Assembly (NCBI GenBank): GCA_016213735.1
Contig: JACQZU010000014.1
Location: 372,001 to 436,000, forward strand
Length of the DNA: 64,000 nucleotides
DNA from: Acidobacteriota bacterium
GTDB lineage: Bacteria > Acidobacteriota > Holophagae > Holophagales > Holophagaceae
Reading direction: 5' to 3'
Numbering within the stretch: the first letter of the stretch is position 1; every line of letters starts with the position of its first letter. The translations under genes were made by a program, and so were the position numbers. This document shows, piece after piece, positions 28,923 through 36,534 of this stretch. Under the pieces are notes generated by a model. That model made no database searches, had not been told where the DNA came from, and was given only the letters and a program-made list of their open reading frames with translations.

Positions 28923-31522
28923 GCAGGGTCCCGGGCGAGAATCAGGAGGGTGCGGTCGTCCCTATTCTGCGCTTCGAAGGAAGCCACGTCGCGGAATAAG
29001 GCCTCCGAAGCGGCCCGGACCGATCCCGTGCCCCACACCCTTTGGAGCAGGCTCGCGACCCGCCCCGCGCCGTAGAGTTCCCCTTTCTTGTTCATGGCCT
29101 CGGTGAGGCCGTCGCTGTAGAGCACCAGCCACTGCCGTGAATCCAGGGTTCCCTCCACGACCTCCCAGTCGTTGATTCCCTGGGGCCGGAGGCCGAGCCC
29201 CCGGCCATGGGGGCACAGCTCTCGGGTGTCTCCCTCCTGCCCGCCTCGGATCAACAAGGCCGGAGGATGACCCGCCCTGGCCAGCCGGAAGCGGCCCGCG
29301 CCGTCCCACTCCAGCAGCGTGAGGGTGAGGAAATCCTTCACCCCGAGGAGGTTCCGCAGGGTCTGGTCCAGGTTCACCAGGATGTCCTCCAGGCGATGGT
29401 CGGCGTGCTGCATGGCGAATTCGAGGAGGGCGATGGCCTGGCTCATGTAGAGCGCGGCGGCGAGGCCCTTCCCGCTCACGTCACCCACCGCCGCGAGCCA
29501 GCGCCCGTCCGAGCGCCGCTTCACCCAGAGCAGGTCTCCGCCCGTTTCGAAGGCCGGTTCCAGGCGCAGCGCCAACTGGAAACCCGGGACCTCGGGGAAG
29601 GCGGTGGTGGTGAGCGTCTCCTGGATCCTCCGGGCGGTGTGGAGTTCCTGTTCCAGGCGCCCCTGGTCCAGCAGCTTGCGGTGGAGCACGGCGGTCTCGA
29701 TGACAATCCCGGCGGCGATGGCCACCTCCCGGAGCAGTTCCCGGTCCTCCCTGCTGTAGTTCAGTTCGGCGTACTTTCCCCCCAGGAGGATGGCGGAGTG
29801 GAGTTCCTGGTTGGCCAGGATGAGAACCAGGACCTGGGCCTCCATGGCGTCCAGGTGGGCCCGGAGGCCCGGCCCGCATTCCTGCACCCAGGCGGCCTCA
29901 TCGCTCCCGATGCCCAGCACCAGTTCCCTGTTGTCCCGGGCGTGGCGCAGGACCGGGGCCGGGAATTCGAGCATCGTGGCCTGGAAGGACCGACCCTCCC
30001 CACTGTCCTCGAGGGGCGGAAGTTCTATCGCCTGGCCCCGGGCGGGAAGCACCAGGAGGAGCTGGGGTTGGAAGGCCTCCTGGAGGGCCTCCTTGAGCCC
30101 CGAGATGAGGGACTCCTCGCTGAGCCGGTTCCGGTGCTCCCGGAGGGCCCCCGTGACGATTTCCCGGGCGGTGCCCAGGTCCCGGCGGAAGCGGCGGCGG
30201 AGGAAAAGGAGGAGGCGCTGGAGGATCCAGCCGAGGGGCAGGGCCAGCAGGCCGATCAGGGCCCCCGCCCACCCCGCCGGGATGTTCTGGAGCCAGTGCG
30301 CGAAGGCCAGGGCCAGGGCCCCCAGGTAGAGCGCCAGGACCAGACCCAGGCACACGAAGTAGATCACCCACCGGGCCAGGGCCCGGCGGACGTCGAAAAA
30401 GCCGTGGCGCAGAACCGCGTAGGCGAAGACCAGGGGCATGAGGGGCAGGGGAAGCAGCAGGATCCACTGCTGCCGGCGGAAGGTCAGGCCCTGGTTTCCA
30501 AGGAAGACGTTCAGGATCCCGAAGATCACCAGGTCCAGCACCACCGCCGAGGTCAGGAGCAGCACCGGAACCACGGCTCGGCGAAGCCGGGGGGCCAGGC
30601 GGAAGGTCCCGACCCAGAAAAGCACGCAGGCCCCGGCCACCACGACTCCGGTGAGGACCTGGAAGGTCCTCCCGGTGAAGAAGAGCGTCGCACCGAGGGC
30701 CGGAGGTATCGGGGCCCCGGGCTTCCAACCCAGAATGCTGCCGATCTCCGGACGGAAAATCTGGACCATCCCCCCGGTGGTCAGGACCAGGCCCAGGAGC
30801 GCGAAGGTTCCGTAGAGGGCCAGGAGGAAGCGGCGGTTGCGCCGGAGCGGGAAGGGGTGCGGGAAGCGGAGGAAGAAGTGGAAAAGCAGGGGGCCCAGGA
30901 GGACCCCTGTCACAAGGCCCAGGGCCCCCTGGGCGACTTGGATCCATCGGGGGGGGGTGTTCACGAATCCCGCGCTTTGGGACCCGGCGAGGAGGAAGAG
31001 CAGGCCGAGGTAGTAGAAGTGCCTGCTGGTCTTGCGCTGGGGGCTCGAGGCCACCACCAGGAGGCCCACAGCCCAGAAGAGGAGCCCCGTGACCAGCCGC
31101 ACCAGCTGCGTCCGGTCCAGGGGCTTGACCATGCGGATGGGAAGGTGGAGGGTTTCCCCTTCCCGTTTCACCGTATAGATCAGGATTCGGCCTTCAAGGG
31201 TGTCGTTGATCTGCCTCTGGGCGGCGGTGAGGCCGTCGCCCGTGGCGAGGACCTTTCGGCCCTGGATGGCGAGAAGTTCGTCCCCATCGAGGATCCCGGC
31301 CTGTTCGGCCACTCCGTCGGGCAGGACTTCCTTGATGATCACCCGGGGAGGTTCCAGCTTTCCCTGGGCGCCCACCCGGGCGGGTTCCAATTTCCACCAG
31401 CATTCGTCGTCCGAGAAGGCGTAGACCCACTGGTTCAGGTAGAAGGAGCCCAGCGCCAGGCCCAGTGCCAGTAGGCTGGTCCAGACGAGACGCCATCGGA
31501 TGGGCCGGATGGATGCGATCAA
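28919..31522 (-). CDS. PDZ-multi-TM-PP2C (SpoIIE/RsbU-type) Ser/Thr phosphatase
   Basis: 867 residues. TM1 (~10-30), a PDZ-like domain (~57-125: VLPDGVAEQAGILDGDELLAIQG-type, in part AEQAGILDGDELLAIQ), about eight membrane helices (~140-420), a GAF-like region (~470-600), then a SpoIIE/PP2C domain (~620-867) with the metal-binding GGD, VGDVSGKGLAAAL and a terminal DDRTLLIL. The first motif reads GGDLLW rather than the usual GGDxYD. It should dephosphorylate a Ser/Thr-phosphorylated partner such as an anti-sigma antagonist. The start is TTG at 31522: the codon before it in frame is TAG and no downstream ATG precedes TM1. Only 21 nt separate it from the divergent SDR gene. Confidence 0.86.
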   Translation of the reverse strand: MIASIRPIRWRLVWTSLLALGLALGSFYLNQWVYAFSDDECWWKLEPARVGAQGKLEPPRVIIKEVLPDGVAEQAGILDGDELLAIQGRKVLATGDGLTAAQRQINDTLEGRILIYTVKREGETLHLPIRMVKPLDRTQLVRLVTGLLFWAVGLLVVASSPQRKTSRHFYYLGLLFLLAGSQSAGFVNTPPRWIQVAQGALGLVTGVLLGPLLFHFFLRFPHPFPLRRNRRFLLALYGTFALLGLVLTTGGMVQIFRPEIGSILGWKPGAPIPPALGATLFFTGRTFQVLTGVVVAGACVLFWVGTFRLAPRLRRAVVPVLLLTSAVVLDLVIFGILNVFLGNQGLTFRRQQWILLLPLPLMPLVFAYAVLRHGFFDVRRALARWVIYFVCLGLVLALYLGALALAFAHWLQNIPAGWAGALIGLLALPLGWILQRLLLFLRRRFRRDLGTAREIVTGALREHRNRLSEESLISGLKEALQEAFQPQLLLVLPARGQAIELPPLEDSGEGRSFQATMLEFPAPVLRHARDNRELVLGIGSDEAAWVQECGPGLRAHLDAMEAQVLVLILANQELHSAILLGGKYAELNYSREDRELLREVAIAAGIVIETAVLHRKLLDQGRLEQELHTARRIQETLTTTAFPEVPGFQLALRLEPAFETGGDLLWVKRRSDGRWLAAVGDVSGKGLAAALYMSQAIALLEFAMQHADHRLEDILVNLDQTLRNLLGVKDFLTLTLLEWDGAGRFRLARAGHPPALLIRGGQEGDTRELCPHGRGLGLRPQGINDWEVVEGTLDSRQWLVLYSDGLTEAMNKKGELYGAGRVASLLQRVWGTGSVRAASEALFRDVASFEAQNRDDRTLLILARDPA

Positions 31523-31543
31523 CTAACCCCCGGAGGAACCTGC

Positions 31544-32233
31544 GTGGGCCAGTGTAAACCCCTGTGGATCATCGTTGGCGGCCGGATGCGGCTGGGCAAG
31601 GTCCTGGCGGAGGACCTGGCCCGGGACCATGACCTGGTGCTGACCAGTTCCACCTCCTGGGAGGGGGAGGCCTGGGCCTCGGTGCACCGCCGCTGGACCT
31701 GGAAGGCCCAGGACCCGGGGGTGGCCGACCGGATGTCGGAGGATCTGGGGTGCCTGGGCCGGCCCCTGGCCGGGGCCGTCCTGGTGGCCGGGGGGTTCGC
31801 CGACCAGCCCCTCGGCAGTTGGACTCCCGAGGACCTGGCCGCCACCTGGACCCTGGACCTCAGCTTTCCCATGCTGGCAGCACAGGCCATCGCGGGCAGC
31901 CTCGAGGAGGGATCCTGCATGCAGTTCCTGCTCGATACGGCCATCCACCGGCCCTGGTTGAGGCGGCTCCCCTATTCCGTGGCCAAGGCCGGGCTGGGGG
32001 CCCTGGTGCCGGGCCTGGCCCGGGCCCTCGCCCCGAAGGTGCGGGTGGTGGGCCATGCGCTCGGAACCCTCCTCCCGTCGGAAGGTTCCGATCCTGGAGT
32101 CCTGGCCTCCGCGACCCTTCTGGGCAGGATCGGGGACCCCGCAGACCTGGCGAGGGCCGTCCGCTTCGCCGCCGAGAGCCCCTTCCTGACGGGGGAGATC
32201 CTCACCCTGGACGGCGGGCAGTCCCGCGTCTGA
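31544..32233 (+). CDS. SDR oxidoreductase resembling pteridine reductase/FolM
   Basis: 229 residues from a GTG with GGAGG 7 nt upstream. The cofactor loop reads GGRMRLG rather than the classic TGxxxGIG. The catalytic tyrosine and lysine lie in YSVAKAG, and LDGGQ ends the fold. The GGxxRxG loop and the DTAIHRPWLRRLPYSVAKAG stretch recall PTR1/FolM pteridine reductases. The gene is 11 nt upstream of queE, whose substrate is a pterin, which supports but does not prove a pterin role. Its divergent neighbour's start codon is only 21 nt away. Confidence 0.75.
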   Translation: MGQCKPLWIIVGGRMRLGKVLAEDLARDHDLVLTSSTSWEGEAWASVHRRWTWKAQDPGVADRMSEDLGCLGRPLAGAVLVAGGFADQPLGSWTPEDLAATWTLDLSFPMLAAQAIAGSLEEGSCMQFLLDTAIHRPWLRRLPYSVAKAGLGALVPGLARALAPKVRVVGHALGTLLPSEGSDPGVLASATLLGRIGDPADLARAVRFAAESPFLTGEILTLDGGQSRV

Positions 32234-32244
32234 GGAGTCCGGTG

Positions 32245-32913
32245 ATGCGGTACAAGGTGAACGAGATCTTCCGCAGCCTTCAGGGGGAGGGGACCCGGGC
32301 GGGGCGGCCTTGCGTGTTCGTGCGCCTCACGGGCTGCCCCCTCCGCTGCACCTACTGCGACACCGCCTACGCCTTCCATGAGGGCCGGTCCCAGGACACC
32401 GAACAGATCCTCGCCGCCGTGGCGGATCTCCTGGCGCCCCTCCGGCGAGGCCCCGAGGCGCCCTTCGTGGAGTTGACGGGAGGCGAACCCCTGGCCCACC
32501 CCGGAGCCTCGGAGCTCCTCCAGGCCCTGCGGGGACTCGGCGTCCCGGTGGCGCTGGAAACCGCGGGGAGCCACGATCTGGCTCCGGTCCCTCCGGAGGT
32601 CATCAAGATCGTGGACCGGAAGACCCCCGGCAGCGGCGAGGGAGAACGCTGGCTGGAGTCCAACCTCCAGCACCTTGTGCCTGGGCAGGACGAGCTCAAG
32701 TTCGTCCTCACCGGACCGGAAGACTATGTCTGGGCCCGGGAATGGTGCGGGGAGCGAGGGATCTGGGACCGGTTGACGGTCCTCTTCGCGCCGGCCTGGG
32801 GGACCCTGGACCCCGCCTGGCTGGGGGAGCGCATCCTGGCGGACGGCCTGCCCGTGAGGCTCCAGCTCCAGCTGCACAAGATCCTCTGGGGACCCCTGCG
32901 AAGCGGCGTCTGA
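32245..32913 (+). CDS. queE: 7-carboxy-7-deazaguanine synthase (radical SAM)
   Basis: 222 residues. Radical-SAM ring contraction of 6-carboxytetrahydropterin to 7-carboxy-7-deazaguanine in queuosine synthesis. The N-terminal NEIFRSLQGEGTRAGRPC is diagnostic. The cluster ligands C31, C35 and C38 fit CX3CX2C, and ELTGGEPL follows. The C-terminus LQLQLHKILWG matches the family. Start ATG at 32245 with GAGGAG upstream; GTG three bases earlier is possible. No queC, queD or queF is adjacent in this window. Confidence 0.95.
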   Translation: MRYKVNEIFRSLQGEGTRAGRPCVFVRLTGCPLRCTYCDTAYAFHEGRSQDTEQILAAVADLLAPLRRGPEAPFVELTGGEPLAHPGASELLQALRGLGVPVALETAGSHDLAPVPPEVIKIVDRKTPGSGEGERWLESNLQHLVPGQDELKFVLTGPEDYVWAREWCGERGIWDRLTVLFAPAWGTLDPAWLGERILADGLPVRLQLQLHKILWGPLRSGV

Positions 32914-32929
32914 CCCGCGGCCCGGTCCT

Positions 32930-33814
32930 TCAGCGGCGCTTGGGGACCTCGCCCCCGTTCGGGGTTCCTGCCGGAAGCTGGGCCAGGGTGGCCTCGAGAG
33001 GGCCCAGGACGGAAGGCGAGGCGCTCTGGGCCTTCGCGAGGCGGATGGCCTGGTCCAAGGTCTGCCGGGCCCCGGCCTGCTGGCCGAGGGCCAACTGGAT
33101 CCTCGACTTGAGGTGGAGGTTGGACGGATTCTCTTTCACCTGGATGGAACGCTCGCACCAGGTGAGGGCCTGGGCCAGGTCCCCATCCTGCTCCAGCAGG
33201 TACTCCGCGGCATCGGCGAAGAGCTTCCAGTCCCCCGGCTTGGCCTGGGCCATGGCCTTCTTCATGCGGGCGGTGACGATGCCCTTGACGTCCACCTCCA
33301 CCAGGAAACTCACCCGGAGCTTCTCCCAGTACATGTCCACGTAGGCGGTGCTGAGGCTGGCGGGGTAGATCTCGTAGGTCAGCCATTCGTTGAGGCTCAC
33401 CACCTTGGGCGTCACAGTGAAGCGGGCCACATCCTCCCGGGGGTCGTACTCGTAGGCTCCCTGCTGACGCCACCGCTTGTTCAGGATCACGGTCCACTGG
33501 TCCGGCCCCGGAATCATGAACACCGCGTAAGTGCCTGCGGGGACCGGCTTCCCGGCCACCTTCACGGGATCCGAGAAGCGGATGGTCGTGGCCTCGTTGG
33601 CCCCCGCCCGCCAGACCTGCCCGAAGGGGACCAGGTCCCCCCAGATTTTGCGGAAGCGCACGGCCGGGCGGTGGAAGTCGACCCGGATCTCCGTGGTCCC
33701 GATGGTCTGGGAGACCGAGGCCGGGGGGCTCAGTTTTGGAAAGAGGGGCTTGCCCTGGGGACGCAGGGGGCCGCCGAGCAGGAGGATGGTCAGAATCAGG
33801 AGGTTGCGCTTCAT
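32930..33814 (-). CDS. DUF2911 domain secreted protein, copy 1
   Basis: 294 residues with a signal peptide (~1-20, MKRNLLILTILLLGG). Residues ~30-175 form a DUF2911 domain: DFHRPAVRFRKIWGDLVPFGQVWRAG, in part VPFGQVWRAGANEATTIRFS, then AGTYAVFMIPG. The C-terminal ~110 residues are helical and TPR-like. The protein has a paralogue immediately upstream on the same strand (33849-34697), sharing the same domain order. Function of DUF2911 is unknown. No operon overlap is seen (34-nt gap). Convergent with queE. Confidence 0.82.
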   Translation of the reverse strand: MKRNLLILTILLLGGPLRPQGKPLFPKLSPPASVSQTIGTTEIRVDFHRPAVRFRKIWGDLVPFGQVWRAGANEATTIRFSDPVKVAGKPVPAGTYAVFMIPGPDQWTVILNKRWRQQGAYEYDPREDVARFTVTPKVVSLNEWLTYEIYPASLSTAYVDMYWEKLRVSFLVEVDVKGIVTARMKKAMAQAKPGDWKLFADAAEYLLEQDGDLAQALTWCERSIQVKENPSNLHLKSRIQLALGQQAGARQTLDQAIRLAKAQSASPSVLGPLEATLAQLPAGTPNGGEVPKRR

Positions 33815-33848
33815 CGAAGGTCCGGCAGACCAGCTTACAGGCCCCGGG

Positions 33849-34697
33849 TCAGGGTTTCAGCCCTGCCTTCCATGCGGCGAGGTCCTTTTCCAGATTCTCA
33901 AGGTATTCCTTCGGGGCCTTGCCCTTCGCCAGAACCGCGGCCCGCTCCAGGTGGGGCAGGGCCTCACGGGTCTTCCCGGCCTTGTGGAGCAGGCGGGCCT
34001 TGCACTCCTGGCTCCAGAAGCTCTCTCCCGCCTTGAGGCTCTTGTCCACCCAGGCCATGGCCCGGTCGAGGTGGAGGTCGTTCTGTTGACAGTAGACGGC
34101 GGCCTGGAGCCAAGGCGCGGGATCCTCGTCCTTGGCCCGGGTCAGGGTGTCCTCCAGGTGTTTCCAGTAGGTCCCGCGGACGTCCGCGCCCACCGCGAAG
34201 GGCACGGCGAGCTTCTCCCACCTCAGTTCCACCTGCCACCCTTGCTCACCGTCCGGCGCCACCGCGTACTCCAGCCACTCCTGGTGGGGGATGGCCCGGG
34301 GCTTGGCGCTCCAGCGGAGGACGTCCTCGGACTCCTTGTAGAAATACGCGCCCCATTGCTTGGCCTGCTTGTTGAGGATGAGGGTCCAGGCCTCGGGTCC
34401 AGGAATCGCGAACAGGCCATAGCTCCCTGCGGGGATCTCCTTGCCGGCGATCCGGACGGGATCGCTGAAGGAGATCACCGTGGCCGCGTTGGCCCCGGTC
34501 CTCCACACCTGCCCGAAGGGCACCAGGGCGCCCCAGATCGGCCGTCCCTTCACGGCGGGCCGGGCGTACTCGATCTTCAGATTGCAGATTCCCAGGTCGT
34601 GGCTGAGGGTGACGGCCGGGCTCACCCGGAAGGGTTTCACCTGGACGGGCTGGGCCAGGAGCAGGGTGGGGAGGGTGAAAAAGGCAAGGACACGCAT
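33849..34697 (-). CDS. DUF2911 domain secreted protein, copy 2
   Basis: 282 residues, with a signal peptide MRVLAFFTLPTLLLAQ. The DUF2911 domain (~25-170) contains VPFGQVWRTGANAATVISFS and AGSYGLFAIPG, aligning along its length with copy 1, followed by a helical C-terminal region of ~110 residues. GGAG precedes the ATG. Tandem arrangement and shared architecture point to local gene duplication followed by considerable divergence. Divergent from the pcm pair; 80 nt separate the two start codons. Confidence 0.82.
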   Translation of the reverse strand: MRVLAFFTLPTLLLAQPVQVKPFRVSPAVTLSHDLGICNLKIEYARPAVKGRPIWGALVPFGQVWRTGANAATVISFSDPVRIAGKEIPAGSYGLFAIPGPEAWTLILNKQAKQWGAYFYKESEDVLRWSAKPRAIPHQEWLEYAVAPDGEQGWQVELRWEKLAVPFAVGADVRGTYWKHLEDTLTRAKDEDPAPWLQAAVYCQQNDLHLDRAMAWVDKSLKAGESFWSQECKARLLHKAGKTREALPHLERAAVLAKGKAPKEYLENLEKDLAAWKAGLKP

Positions 34698-34777
34698 GGG
34701 ATCTCCTCGTGGCGCCTTCCAGGATGCGGCGGGGCGGCACTGGCGGGGCGGGAAAAGCGCCCGACCTTGGAGTCATG

Positions 34778-35419
34778 ATGGATTTCCGCGAGGAATTCGC
34801 CGGGGCCAGGGCGGCCATGGTCCGGGAGCAGATCGAGGCCCGGAAGGTCCGCGACTCCCGGGTGCTGGCGGCCATGGGCGCCGTGCCCCGGCATCGCTTC
34901 GTCCCTGAAGCCCTGCGCTCCGAGGCCTACGAGGATAGGCCCCTGCCCCTGGGGCCGGGTCGGACCCTCAGCCAGCCCTACATCGTGGCCTTCATGGCCG
35001 AGGCCCTCCGGCTCCAGGGCGGCGAGCGGATCCTGGAGGTGGGCTCGGGTTCGGGGTACCTGCTCGCCGTGCTCTCCCACCTGGGCGCGGAGGCCCTCGG
35101 AGTGGAACTGGATCCCGGTCTGGCCGGGCAGTCCCTGCGCACGCTGCAGGACCTGGGCTGCTCCGGGGTTCAGGTCCGCTGCGGAGACGGGGCCCAGGGA
35201 TGGCCGGAGGCGGCCCCCTTCGATGCGGTGCTGCTGAGCTGCGCCGCCGAGGAACTCCCTAGGGCCCTCTGGGACCAGCTCCGTCCCGGGGGCCTGGCCC
35301 AGTTTCCCCAGGAGCGGGGCGGCTGGGGGCAGGACTTGGTGCTGCTCAGGAAGTCCGACCCCGTGGAACGTCAGGTGCTCCTCCCGGTGGCCTTCGTGCC
35401 CCTGAGGAGCCCGCCGTGA
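34778..35419 (+). CDS. pcm: Protein-L-isoaspartate O-methyltransferase, cytosolic copy
   Basis: 213-residue SAM-dependent methyltransferase repairing isoaspartyl residues. Family landmarks: AMGAVPRHRFVPEALRSEAYEDRPLPLG, in part VPRHRFVPEALRSEAYEDRP; TLSQPYIVAFM; and the SAM motif LEVGSGSGYLLAVL. Start at the second of two adjacent ATGs (34778), which sits 5 nt after GGAG; the first (34775) is too close to it. There is no signal peptide. The stop overlaps the next pcm start by 4 nt (GTGA), so the two copies are translated together. Confidence 0.9.
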   Translation: MDFREEFAGARAAMVREQIEARKVRDSRVLAAMGAVPRHRFVPEALRSEAYEDRPLPLGPGRTLSQPYIVAFMAEALRLQGGERILEVGSGSGYLLAVLSHLGAEALGVELDPGLAGQSLRTLQDLGCSGVQVRCGDGAQGWPEAAPFDAVLLSCAAEELPRALWDQLRPGGLAQFPQERGGWGQDLVLLRKSDPVERQVLLPVAFVPLRSPP

Positions 35420-36099
35420 AGGCCCTGGCAGGAGCCATCCTGGTCAGCATGACCTGCCTGGCCCAGGGAGGAACCGCGGACCTTCGCGGACAGACCATGG
35501 TTCGCGACCAGATCGCCGCCCGGGGCATCCGGGACCGGCGGGTCCTAGAGGCCATGGCCTCGGTGCCCCGGCACGAATTCGTGCTCGCCCCATTCCGGGA
35601 TTCGGCCTACGAGGACCGCCCCCTTCCCATCGGGCGGGGGCAGACCATCAGCCAGCCCTACATCGTGGCCCGGATGGCCGAGGCGCTGGAGCTGAAGGGG
35701 AAGGAGCGGCTCCTGGAGGTGGGTTCCGGCTCGGGCTATGCGGCCGCGGTCTTCGGCCGCCTGGCCGCCGAAGTCTACGGGATCGAACTGGAGCCGGAGC
35801 TGAACGACCGCGCGGTGAAGGTCCTGGCGTCCCTGGGCGTGCGAAACGTCCACCTGCGGGCGGGCGACGGATTTCAGGGCTGGCCCGCGCAGGCCCCCTT
35901 CGACGCCATCGTCCTTAGTTGCGCGGCTCCCGAACTTCCGGCCCCGCTGTGGGAGCAGCTCCGGATGGGCGGGGTGGCGGTGATGCCCGAAGGCGAGGCC
36001 GGAAGGGTCCAGCGCCTCGTGCGCATCCGGAAGACGATCCAGGGCCCCCGGAAAGAGGTCCTGGAGCTGGTCGCCTTCGTGCCCCTGCGGCGGCCGTGA
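35416..36099 (+). CDS. Protein-L-isoaspartate O-methyltransferase paralogue with signal peptide
   Basis: 227 residues. The catalytic domain is closely related to the upstream Pcm: SVPRHEFVLAPFRDSAYEDRPLPIG (in part DSAYEDRPLPIGRGQTISQP), YIVARM and LEVGSGSGYAAAVFG. It differs by an N-terminal hydrophobic stretch, MKALAGAILVSMTCLAQG, which looks like a Sec signal peptide placed directly before the region where cytosolic Pcm begins. An exported Pcm would lack a periplasmic SAM supply, so location needs testing; the stretch might instead be a membrane anchor. GTG start overlapping the previous stop. Ends directly against the convergent dtd gene (36099/36100). Confidence 0.85.
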   Translation: MKALAGAILVSMTCLAQGGTADLRGQTMVRDQIAARGIRDRRVLEAMASVPRHEFVLAPFRDSAYEDRPLPIGRGQTISQPYIVARMAEALELKGKERLLEVGSGSGYAAAVFGRLAAEVYGIELEPELNDRAVKVLASLGVRNVHLRAGDGFQGWPAQAPFDAIVLSCAAPELPAPLWEQLRMGGVAVMPEGEAGRVQRLVRIRKTIQGPRKEVLELVAFVPLRRP

Positions 36100-36534
36100 T
36101 CAGCGCTCCAGCACGAAGGTCACGGGCCCGTCGTTGACCAATTCCACTTCCATGCGCTGCTGGAAGAAGCCGGTCTGAACGGGGAGGCCCTCTGCCCGAA
36201 GGGCTTCCACGAAGAGTTCGAAAAGTTCCCGGGCGGGCTCTGGGGCCATGGCCCCATCGAAGGAGGGGCGGCGCCCCTTGGCGATGCTCCCGGCGAGGGT
36301 GAACTGGGAAACGGCCAGGATTTCCCCTCCGGCCTCCGGAAATCCGAGGTTCATGCGGCCCTGACTGTCCTCGAAGAGTCTCAGGGAGGCCACCTTGGCC
36401 GCCGCCCAGCGCAGGGTGTCCGGCGTGTCCCCGGCTTCCACCCCCAGCAGCACCACCAGACCCGGCCCGATGGCCGCAGAGTCCTCGCCACAGCGGACCT
36501 CCGCGCGGAGCACCCGCTGGATCACCGCCCGCAT
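36100..36534 (-). CDS. dtd: D-aminoacyl-tRNA deacylase
   Basis: 144 residues, the full length of the family. Removes D-amino acids (and glycine from tRNA-Ala) from mischarged tRNA. Both signature motifs of the active site are present: SQFTL at 76-80 and the NDGPVTF block at 134-140. N-terminus MRAVIQRVLRAEV is typical. The ATG overlaps the stop of the upstream dehydrogenase by 1 nt (TGATG), implying co-translation. Convergent with the second pcm copy with no intergenic base. Confidence 0.94.
   Translation of the reverse strand: MRAVIQRVLRAEVRCGEDSAAIGPGLVVLLGVEAGDTPDTLRWAAAKVASLRLFEDSQGRMNLGFPEAGGEILAVSQFTLAGSIAKGRRPSFDGAMAPEPARELFELFVEALRAEGLPVQTGFFQQRMEVELVNDGPVTFVLER

Noticed and set aside
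29207-31474. 755-codon + frame opposite the PP2C phosphatase
   Set aside because: Antisense shadow; Gln/Glu/Gly/Pro-rich with no recognisable domain.
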